64,000 nucleotides of DNA from Mugil cephalus (taxonomy: Eukaryota; Chordata; Actinopteri; Mugiliformes; Mugilidae), in assembly GCF_022458985.1 (NCBI RefSeq), contig NC_061776.1, positions 11,116,591-11,180,590 on the forward strand, given 5' to 3'. Below the pieces are notes generated by a model. That model searched no databases, was not told the origin of the DNA, and worked only from the letters and a program-made list of their open reading frames with translations. Of this stretch, positions 55,259 to 64,000 are shown in pieces. A program made the translations under genes and the position numbers. Every line of letters begins with the position of its first letter. Positions within the stretch are counted from its first letter, which is position 1.

Positions 55259-58200
55259 TATAGATATACACTACAAAGAATGTGACAATAGAAACAAGAC
55301 AATATATACAATAAAATACAGGTAAAAGTTAAATATGATAGGTGCTGTATTTATTGCACATTGAGAGATGAAGTATAAAAAGGGGGAAAAATCTAAAATG
55401 TGCCGGCCAGAGGATTTGATCCTTGTTTATCAATTTATTTATTTTGTGAGTGGATCTCGATACCATGTGGGCGTCCTCTTTAATTTGCACTCCAACTTTA
55501 ATTTGCAATTTCTTGCTTCTCATGCGAAGAAAGGCAGAAAAAATCCAGTGAAGGAAACAAAAGCTTTTGGAAAAAACAAAAAACAAAAAACAAAACACCA
55601 CAGGAGAACACTGAAATGTTCACAAGATTAAGATCACGCACAAACTCTGCAATCATTTGCAATTACTAGACGTCCCTAAGTAATACTAGTACATTGTGAA
55701 TAGGGCAACAACTAAACTGAGAGATATCTATAAAAACAGACACATTTTATGAGTCGCCACAGTAAAAAAAAATAATAATGAGTTTTCTCTTCATTACAGT
55801 CGTTCCTCTAAATGCGCTGTTAGTCCAGATGTTCTGACATGGAGCTGATGAATGAATCTCTCTATTCTCTCTCTCATCTAACGGTTTCCGTTTCGTCTGA
55901 TTTCTCCCAGCCGAGCCGTGGGCTGTGTTGAGAAATGTGTTGAATGACATCTGGTTTCTCCTCCGCTGCTAGGTGACCCCTGCACAGTGTCGTCTCAGCT
56001 GGAATTGGAAGAAGCTCTGCGCCTCTATGAACTCAACAAAGACTCGGAGCTCATTATCCACGGTGAGGCCTCGCTCCTCTTTCGAAACATGCCCTTATTC
56101 GCGCCGTGCGCACTTTCGCTTTCAGGATACGACGCGCGCGCGTGTTTCTCGCGCGTCGGGAAGATGCAGAGCCGCGTCTCTCGGTCCTGCTGAGACGCTG
56201 GTTATTTTTGACTTTTTTGTTCTCGGTGTCGATCGACTCGGTGAAGTTTGGCGGCGTTTGCTTTTCTCGTCGTTGTGCCACAGTCAGACCAGACCGCGGG
56301 CCTCAGCATCATAGCTGGCTAGCGGCAGTGCCGACACAGATCTTCGTTTTTGGCAGCCACAGGACTATTACGCAGTTAGCATCCTGCCAGTGCTCGTAAT
56401 TGATCTGCTAATATTAGAACCAGACAAACCTCTACATGTTTATTTGGCCTAGTGAAACCTGACAGACTTTAGCACTTAGATGAAGCAATCAAGCAACTAA
56501 CGACATTCTTTAAAAACACTTAGGGTTTATCGAGTTTTTTAAGATGATACAATCGTGTAATGTGCATTTTAAAGCACCAGGCAGACCGTGGCCTACTTCC
56601 TTTTTCTCGTCCCTGTGTGGGTTTATTTATCATGTGGGTTTATTTTGAAGTCGGACGGTTAGACACTGTACACAACAGAGAAGCATCGAACCATACGGTT
56701 AATGCTCCACTGACCTGTGAAAACAACGCTGCATCCGCTCTTGATGTCCGTCTACGGGCCCCTGAGCTAGATCACTTCCCCCGTCTGAGCTCATCCTACT
56801 TGACAAACAGTTGTGCAACTTCACAAATCCGGAGGTCAGTCTTCTATGTGTGTGTCTGTGTATATATGTGTATATATTTGATTGACAGGCTCTGTGCGTT
56901 TCAGTATGTAACCCCGGGGGGTAGCGAGGACGGGGGCGGACGTGGTTAATGTAAAGTTTTAATAAAATCAGAGGTGACGGGTCAGCGGTGCCAGCGTGAC
57001 GGCATCAGAGGAACGGGGGGAGGGGGAGAGGGGGGGGGGGGGGGAGGGAGTGTCAAGAAGAGGATGCGACGGTGCCGCCGGGGGGCCGCCAGGTCCGCTC
57101 GCTAACGAGCTCGCTGGCTGTAGCCCACGCCTCGCCTCTGACTCACAACACCCCCCCGGTCGAGCTCGGTCTTTGTGTCTCCGGTCGACTTGTGCGAGAG
57201 GCTCCGTCTTTTCCCACCTCGGCCGAAAGTTGCGCACACACACACAGACACGCTCGCCCCGTCATGCAAACAACGTGAGTGAAATTCATCACGAACGGCC
57301 CGAGGCCATGGGTTTTCTGCAGCAGGTTGTCTTCTCTGCCGTCGTGATGGGAGAATGTGAGACGTACGCAGCAGCATACAAACATCCTCACATGAATGCT
57401 GTCAGACTTGCCTTGTGTTTTTAAGAGGAAGTCTCTTTTCACAGCTAATGATGTGTCTGTTTTGCTTTGCAGTGTTCCCATGTGTACCAGAGAAGCCTGG
57501 CATGCCATGTCCCGGAGAAGACAGTGAGTTCAACCTCTTCCTGCTTCAGTTTTTTTTATCTCATTTTGACACGCGACACCCACGGATGAAACGCGCTCGA
57601 TTTATGACTTTGAATAAGGAACGTCCAAAAACAACGGAAACTGGAGTTTTCTCGAAGGCGTTTCACCACTCATTCGCTAACATCTAAATGACTCGTAGGG
57701 AGTTTAGGTATTTTTCTGGAGGCACCTGTGGGGGGTGCACGCATGAAACTCATATGGCTGAGGCCTCTTAAAACCCAGCACACATCTGTAGATAAGAGGA
57801 GTTTGTGTTTCCACAACAAAACAAGAACCAAGAGTCTTTATCGTCATTATGAGAACATGACGAGACCCCCGACTTAAAGGCTCATATACTCATTTAAATG
57901 ATAGAATAGAATAGAAAACCCACCCTTAAAGTAAAAGATATGTACAGAGAAAATGTAACACAGAACATAAAGTGCAGCTAAGAAAGTGCAAGTTCCAGTC
58001 CAAGAAATGTTGTGAGTGCGGGATTGTAGTCTGTTTAAGTGTCAACAGGGGTGGGCGTGTGTGTGTGTGTGGGAAGGTGTGAGTGTGGTACTTTGAATGA
58101 CACATGGCTAGAAACTCCAGACTTGAGGTGTGAATGAGGGTGAAACTTAAATATGGGATGATTAGACATTTGAGTTTGTTGAATGATTGTCAGGCTGAAT

Positions 58201-61200
58201 GTCAACGTTATATCAGCTTCTACAGAACTTTTACAGAACTGAAAGGAAATGATATATTTTGGCTTTGTACTAGTGACCGACCGATTATCGGGCACCGATA
58301 TATCGGGGGGTCGATACGACGGCTCCAGTTCTATCGTATCGGTGAAATGTTGCGGCGATAGAAAAAAACACAGTGTGACAAGTCACAGGAAGTTAGTTCA
58401 AGAAATAAGTAAACATGAAAATCTCCGGTGTAAAATAACTGCGAGGCAACTTTGCTACATCATCGCAGATTTTGTCTCAGTAGTAGTATTACATGACGTG
58501 ACGTTAGCAGTTTGCAAATAAGCACAAATGGTTACAGTTTAATATGTGCTAAAAGGATTTAACCAAGGAAGCTCTAGTCTCCCCGACACGACGCGGGATC
58601 ACTTATACTTTATCGTCGTCATTTTGGTTTGGTTTGATTGTGCGTGGTTTATGGAGGGGACGAATGAATGAATGAACGACGCATTGTTTCTCAGTAAATT
58701 AGAAAAACGTTTCCTATCATTCCCCTTTTCCGTGTGTGGTTGAAGGATATCGGCTCACATCCACGCTCCACCTCCTCCTGCATCGAAAAGTCCCCTTAAA
58801 TTACATAAACCAGCACGAGTGTGTACAACCACCGTGTCAACTCGCCACCCGCATCTATTTAAACTCCGTCACTTTGCTTCGTCTCCATTGGCGCATCGAC
58901 GCTTCCATACTCCTCCTCCCACATCTGTCCCCAGTGACAGGGTTTTCAGCACAGTAGGCAACATTTATGAAGCTGCTTCCTGTATTACATCCTGCCCCTC
59001 ACTGACTTCAAGTGTTAGACACTGACTGACTGACACCATGTTCTTTATTTAGATTGGTTTATTTATTTTTATTTATTTCTAAGACTCTAAGTCCAAATGT
59101 TAATTGCCATTTAAAAAAAAAAGTCTGTTCAGCGTTAAAAGTCTTAAATAAAGACATTAGTTTAAGAAAGCATCTGTCTGTACTACTGTCACTGTGACTG
59201 TACTAATACATAATCATATTATCATGTCATATCTGCCTGTTTTCATTCCAGCTCAAAAACTCACTATATCGGTTGCATATCGGTGATCGCGCCTCCTCTA
59301 ATATTGTCTGTCGTTATCGGGCCAAAAAATCCCCATCGGTCGGACACTACTTTGTACACAGTTAAACAGAAAAACTTCAATCAACTGATCAAGATTGGCC
59401 AATTTTCCTGCATCAATCAAAAAGGAGGAAATTAAAAAGACTTGATATTTATTTAATAATTTTGTTTTAATTTTTTTTGTTTTTAATGTCGCTGATAAGA
59501 GGGAAGGGAAAAGGCAAGACATGAAAAAACAGTGTTTCTAATTCTAAAGACACGGGGAAAAAAGCAAATCCACTCGTTACGTAAAGCAATAAACCTCCGA
59601 GGAAGCGATGTATCTTAAGCGTCTTAACGCTCGTTTTTCTCTCCACAGAGTCGATATATCGGCGCGGAGCGCGGCGCTGGAGGAAGCTTTACTACGCCAG
59701 CGGTCACGCCTTTCAGGCCAAACGCTTCAACAGGGTGAGAGACACGACACCATATTTCAAACGCGGCCTTGGTTTGAAGTATTGCCGCGCTATGAATGTG
59801 ATACGGTGTAATTTCACATGGCTAGTTGAGTTTGATGTGTAATCAGAGCAGAATGAGACATCCACCACCGGACGTCTCAGAAGTCATTGTTGCCTCGTTA
59901 TCATCTTTTAGAATATAACGTGGGCTTGTTTATGATCTTTTTGTGCGTATGTGTGTGTGTCTGTCCTCCCGAGCAGCGAGCCCACTGTGCCATCTGTACG
60001 GACCGAATCTGGGGTCTGGGAAGACAAGGCTACAAATGCATCAACTGCAAACTGCTGGTACACAAAAAGTGTCATAAAATGGTCACGGTGGAGTGCGGCA
60101 GGCCGATGATCCAGGTGAGATCCGCAACAAATGTCAAGTTCATTAGCTCGATGGCTTTAAGTGGATCGTTAGCGTCCGTGACTCATGCGCACACGGGGGA
60201 AATTGTTTTCCTGTTTTCTCTGCTAATTATACTAAATGGTGACTTTTATTGTCTAGGAACCAATCCCAGGCCCACCGTCAAGTCAGTTAGACCCGTCTGA
60301 ACCACCAGGTAACACAAACACACAGTCGAACAGATCGTAATCCAACACAGTTAAACAGTTATTGCTTGTACAGAATTAAAAAAAGAAAAGAAAAAAAAAG
60401 GTTAATTTGTGTTTTGGGATTCATAGAGAGGCAAACATCTTCTGAACAGTTTATTTCTGTAAAGTCTCAGTTTAACATGTGTTAAATTACAGTAGCGACA
60501 AATCCAACCTGAACTGGCCTCAACTTTTCAGTCACATTTCACAGCTTTTATGTCTATTCTAAGTGAAGCCTAAAGGGATTTTTTTTTCAAGTTTTTGATG
60601 TACATTTGTGGATAAATTATGCCGCTTTATTTAAATGTGAGTTATTATTACTGTAAAAAGTCCAAAACTGTTAGAAAAACTATTCTCCAGAGCAAAGGGC
60701 TTCACAGGGGGGCCACCGACCCTCTAGGGGTACTGCAGAGGGAGCCGCAAAATATTTGGTTGATTAGACATTTATATATATATTTTTTTATATTTTTATT
60801 TTCCCCCACAAATTAAAATTTCTGTAAATACACATTAACATGAATCCAACATATTTTAGTGAAGGGATGAGGGATAGCTTATTATTTAATGCAAAATGAT
60901 GATAATAATGTATATTTATAAATAGCACTAGGTCGAGTTTAATATAGAACACGTATAGTAGTAATCTCTCCGTCAGTTTGGGGGTCCTTGGACTGAAAAC
61001 CGTTCCAGAGTTACCTCAAAAGTACCCTTAAATAAAAAATAGTAGTTAGAAATAGTAAAAAGGAATATTATGTTAATTCCTCTAATATTCTTTATAAGGA
61101 GGCTGCAGAAGGCTGAGCAGTACCTTTAGATTTACAGGAAACACTTGTCATCAGGATCCGTTCATTATTAGTTTTGCTCTTTACATTGGATTTATTGACT

Positions 61201-62987
61201 AAAAGACAATATATTTAACAACACCCGACGTCTGTGTTCAATAATCACAAACCTTCCTCAGGAGCTGGTCTTTGGTGTTTTACCTGCTGCTGCAGACTTA
61301 AGTCTGGTCCTGTGGTTTAGAGGTTGAGTGGAGCCGAGTATCGTTGTGTGTGTTGTTAGAGAGGCAGCTCCCGCTTTAGATACTCACAGGACACCTGTTT
61401 ACCGCAGGCATGCAAACACTTGGGATGCAGATGTCTTTACTTAATGCCAATATGTCTTATTTTACACCTGAATTATTTATAATGTGAGCGATATTCACTG
61501 GTCTGGTTCTGCTGTATTGTTAAACACAATACAAACTGGGTGTTTTCTTTTCTCCCTGAACACACAGAGAGAGAGAAATTACTCCGGCAGAGCTGCGAAC
61601 AAAGCGTGTGACTGTCTCTCACCTATTTTCTCTCCCTCTTCTCTCCTCTCTCTTCTTTTTTCCCTTCCTCCCCCTCTCCTCCTGCTGTCTGTCTGTCACT
61701 CTGTCTGTCACTTCCACCACCTCTCTCCACCCGTCTTCCTCCCAGGCCCCCAGAATAAAGACTCCAGGGAAAGCTTGACTTACGACGGAGAGGAGAAAGA
61801 GGTGAGAGAAAAATCTTCCTCAAACGCTGCCGATCTGTGACTCATAGTCTGTCAACTTGTCATGTTGACTAGATGGATGTGTGCGCCTGTAATGTATGTA
61901 CATTCGGAGAAAGACATCGGCGCCGCTTGCGCGAGAGAGCGGAAGAAAAGCGTAAGATCACCTGTAATTGGAAGCAAGTTTTTTCGTCTACTTATTTTGC
62001 CACCGTGTGCGTTTTAGTGACGCCTCTCTCACCTGCTGTGCATGTGAGATACAGGGAGCGTGCAGACGTAGGCACCCCTCACACCGCTGTGGGTATTGAT
62101 TTCCTTTGGTGGAGCTAATAAAGTAACCCTTTATCACGGCTCTTAACACCAGAGGCTGATTAATGGCCCGGGATGTAGTTTGGGGGATTGTTGCAGCTGG
62201 ATAACGAATGCATTGAGTTGGACACAGATAGACAGAGATAAAAGAGGCCAAACTAAATGATCTTATCTGGAGTTCCACGTCTGGCTCTGGGGATCGGGGG
62301 CTTGTCATGTGAAGGTAGCCGAGATGGATAGGTAGTCGAAATGGTTCTCTACAGAACTGATTACAGGGAGAGGAGGGATGGTGGAGGAAGATAGGTGAGG
62401 AAATGGTGGAGGTGGGAGTCGGGTTTACGGAGTAGGGCTACGATATAACAAGCGTCTAATCGAATGGAGGCAGCATGATGGGATTTAATAAAGACAAGAA
62501 AGTCATTACTCAGATTTATTCTTGAAAAGTGGAGCTGGGAGCTCTTTCGGTCTCATTTACAAAATCACCCAGAGGAAATCTTCCCCCCTCGCCTGAACCA
62601 AATCATCAGCTCTGACAATATTTCAGGGGGAGAAAAAAAAAAAAAAACAATCTTGAACAAGGTTGATGGGCTGAAATGATGCATGACAAATTGTCCCAGA
62701 GTCGACTTAATGTTCATCACATCACGTCATTTACAGTTCGCGTGGTGGTTTTTCACGCTCTCTCTCCCACGTCTCTGTTTTCCCCCCTTTCGTTCCTCAT
62801 GCGCTCTCACCAGGCGCGGAGCAGAGACACGGGGAAGTCGCCCTCCAGCCTCGGCCTGGCTGACTTCGACCTGCTCAGGGTGATCGGCAGAGGCAGCTAC
62901 GCCAAGGTGCTGCTGGTGCAGCTGAAGAAGACCGAGCGCATCTACGCCATGAAAGTTGTCAAGAAGGAGCTGGTTAATGACGATGAG
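42482..62987 (+). CDS. prkci: atypical protein kinase C iota, N-terminal part, runs past the window
   Basis: Nine exons: 42482-42564, 51292-51413, 55973-56062, 57473-57523, 59649-59734, 59977-60114, 60257-60308, 61746-61801 and 62814-62987. They give 283 residues counted from the second ATG (42485), about half of the usual 590-600. The start is a tandem [17 protein letters not shown] after the second matches the family start. In order: a PB1 domain ([39 protein letters not shown]) that binds PAR6; the pseudosubstrate [14 protein letters not shown] with Ala in the phospho-site; one C1 zinc-finger ([17 protein letters not shown]...[12 protein letters not shown]) with all His/Cys ligands; a variable hinge; and the kinase start [15 protein letters not shown] with catalytic Lys about 272. 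Family role: PAR polarity complex. PB1 details fit iota rather than zeta. The rest lies to the right of the window. Confidence 0.95.
47132..47174. repeat. (CTC)n microsatellite
   Basis: About fourteen CTC units with one CTT, in prkci intron 1. Confidence 0.9.
49493..50160. repeat. dispersed repeat, copy B, with internal insertion
   Basis: Reverse-complement relative of 23030-23430. The left block (cccctagaaatgcgtaaaac, ctaaatattgc) and right blocks (tttgaagtccatcttcctca, cgaaatttcagaaatatcg) match the other copy, but they are separated by about 400 bases that include a retroposon-like tail (49551-49600, ttatgcctttattcatccca). Confidence 0.5.
50847..51055 (+). pseudogene. Tc1-like transposon deletion remnant
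   Basis: The left part (gtcagagcatctccaaaact, then gcagctcttctggggtgttc) is the N-terminal helix-turn-helix coding region of a fish Tc1-like family. It jumps directly to the C-terminal region (ctgctaacatcttcagaggt, ctagtggagtc). The core is deleted. It ends about 230 bases before prkci exon 2. The same family supplies the terminal repeats at 63300-63788. Confidence 0.7.
52644..52669. repeat. poly-T tract
   Basis: Twenty-six uninterrupted T; read on the minus strand it could be the A tail of an old retroposon, but no body was recognised. Confidence 0.85.
55224..55256. repeat. (TA)n microsatellite
   Basis: About sixteen TA units followed by GATA units. Confidence 0.9.
56063..57472 (+). other. 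prkci intron 3, CpG-rich
   Basis: Unlike the other introns, this has dense CpG at 56100-56290 (including gacgcgcgcgcgtg) and again at 56920-57260, plus a G run at 57015-57050. No coding block or known repeat. Confidence 0.6.
57015..57050. repeat. G-rich tract (G-quadruplex-like)
   Basis: Thirty-six bases of G with five A interruptions, on the sense strand of prkci. Confidence 0.85.
57826..58005. repeat. retroposon tail-like fragment
   Basis: The sequence aagagtctttatcgtcatta, followed by a gtgcaagttcc end, resembles other fish retroposon tails in this window. Diverged. Confidence 0.35.
58271..59349. mobile_element. hAT transposon remnant with perfect 8-bp target-site duplication
   Basis: A 1079-bp insertion in the 57524-59648 prkci intron. 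CTTTGTAC flanks it at 58263-58270 and 59350-59357. The ends are inverted repeats: left tagtgaccgaccgattatcg, right (complement) tagtgtccgaccgatgggg. A remnant of the hAT dimerisation domain is readable at 58882-58970 ([16 protein letters not shown], the usual SVPSERVFSTAG motif). The bulk of the transposase, including the catalytic core, is missing, so it is a deletion derivative. Confidence 0.9.
60309..61745 (+). other. prkci intron 7
   Basis: No coding exon. The middle holds the repeat at 60693-61004. A long pyrimidine stretch (61620-61745) precedes the acceptor. Confidence 0.6.
60693..61004. mobile_element. second copy of the 31206-31710 element, inverted
   Basis: It begins with ggcttcacaggggggccacc and ends with gtttgggggtccttggactg, matching the right and left ends of 31206-31710 in reverse. 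Shared interior includes aaaatatttggttgattaga against tctaatcaaccaaagatttt. CCAGAG occurs on both sides (60687-60692, 61005-61010), possibly the trace of a target duplication. Confidence 0.65.
61802..62813 (+). other. prkci intron 8
   Basis: 1.0 kb with no coding block or repeat family recognised; a poly-A run lies at 62633-62647 and the acceptor has a good pyrimidine tract. Confidence 0.55.
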
Positions 62988-64000
62988 GTAAACCACAGTT
63001 ACAAATAAAAAAATATGACTAAACAGGACTGAGGTCACAGGATGGACGTACTAAATATAAGTCAATGCGTGTCTTACTGGCTTAATAAACCCACCAGTTT
63101 TTTAGGAAATCTAGAAGAGAAGGAAACGAAATGTGTGACCTGCCTATCAACTTAAACATTTCTATACATCACGACTCAATGAATAATAAAATGTAACTAT
63201 ATATTAGAAAACAGGTCATCAGAGCAGCATTAAAACAGATAGAAAGAATAAATAAACATAAATCAGGAAGAAATCAAACAACACAGACACTATACGAAGT
63301 GGACCGATCAGCCATAACATTATAACCACCGACAGGAGAAATAAGTGACATCGATCCATCGTAGGGCAATCAAGGTTCTGCTGAGAAACTTTTGGACCTG
63401 GTATTCATTCATGTGGATGTTACTTAGACGTGTAGCACCCACCTAGACCAGACCAGACCAGGTACCCCCACTCTTTGATGATCACAGCCACCCCCAGCAG
63501 GAGGAAATTGACACAGACACACATACACAAAAACGGTTTAGGAACAACCCAAAAAAACATGAACAACAGCACAAGGCGTTGACCTGGCCTCCAAATTCAA
63601 TAGATCCCCAAACTGATCAGAGTCCTCTCCCTTCAACCCATACAACCCAAAGGCCCCCCACTAATAACATCCTGTTTCCAGACACCACAGGACACCCTCA
63701 GAAGGTCCATGTCCATTCTCTGATGAGGCACAAGGCAGATCTACCCAATATTAAGAAAGTGGTCATAATGTTATGCCTGATCAGTGTAGATCTAATATTG
63801 TTTTGACTTTCCAAGAGTTCAGAATCCAAAAGATTAAACAGTAAATTAAAAAAAAGCACTAAATATTTCATAAAGCGTGTTTTAAAAAAGAAAAAAAAAT
63901 TGACATTTACCAAAACGATTGTTTTGTTTTCGTTTGTTTTGATCAATCGTCTGTTCAGGGTTTAAAGGTGTTTGCTGCATCTGCAATACAGAATCTCAAA
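62988..64000 (+). other. prkci intron 9, partial
   Basis: Runs to the window edge. It contains the most complete member of the Tc1-like non-autonomous family (63300-63788). No further exon is seen. Confidence 0.6.
63300..63788. mobile_element. Tc1-like non-autonomous element with both terminal repeats
   Basis: About 489 bp. The left end gaccgatcagccataacatt and the right end (complement tacactgatcaggcataaca) continue inward as ttataaccac and ttatgaccac. The interior keeps scraps of the parent transposase region, such as catgtggatgttacttagac and tggcctccaaattcaataga. It is a deletion derivative. The element recurs inverted at 29740-30018 and in pieces at 10940-11036 and 35171-35310. Confidence 0.8.

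Larger units (their letters stand above)
51414..55972 (+). other. prkci intron 2 (4.6 kb)
   Basis: No coding exon. Contains a 26-base T run (52644-52669), an AAT run (54696-54722), a retroposon-like tail (55140-55200, cagaaatactttattaatgg) next to a TA dinucleotide run (55224-55256). Confidence 0.6.

Noticed and set aside
57015-57050. Possible prkci exon or assembly artefact at the G run
   Set aside because: No coding frame linked to family sequence; the exon order on both sides is complete without it, so it is treated as an intronic tract.

Overview
This is a vertebrate nuclear genome window, almost certainly from a ray-finned (teleost) fish. The genes are split by GT-AG introns, most of them short. 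The encoded proteins match vertebrate families from end to end. The introns and spacers hold fish-type Tc1/mariner and hAT remnants, AT-rich spacers and many microsatellites. Five protein genes and one tRNA can be read; exon joins were made by eye and every one keeps frame.

Layout. (1) 49-5178, plus: 3' part of a Rho guanine-nucleotide exchange factor of the ARHGEF18 type (end of the PH domain, coiled coil, tail). (2) 9554-17614, minus: a complete 15-exon sppl2 (SPPL2B-type intramembrane aspartyl protease), converging on gene 1, with a probable 2.3-kb 3'UTR from about 7250. (3) 18471-18542, plus: an intact tRNA-Glu(CTC). (4) 21764-27935, plus: complete dapk3 (ZIP kinase), divergent from sppl2, with a non-coding first exon ending near 20301. 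(5) 30993-39583, minus: complete 14-exon phc3 (Polycomb PRC1 subunit), converging on dapk3. (6) 42482-62987, plus: 5' half of prkci (atypical PKC iota), divergent from phc3 and running off the right edge in the kinase domain.

The genes do not form one pathway. phc3 next to prkci is the vertebrate arrangement known from human 3q26, whereas arhgef18, sppl2b and dapk3 are all on human 19p13. The window therefore seems to cross a lineage-specific synteny junction near 28-31 kb. Both arhgef18 and prkci act in apical junction and polarity signalling, but that link is known biology, not something the layout proves.

The most unusual structure is in phc3 intron 1 (38691-39418). It is a degenerate tandem array whose unit resembles the last bases of exon 1 plus its 5' splice site, giving at least eight CAG|GT donor look-alikes in sense orientation. 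Also notable are two hAT-type insertions with perfect 8-bp target-site duplications (13500-13855 and 58271-59349), a 1.15-kb broken Tc1 element with both terminal repeats, several recurring non-autonomous repeat families, and a 0.67-kb GTA/TAG-type array in the last phc3 intron. No new coding system, CRISPR or operon-like locus is present.
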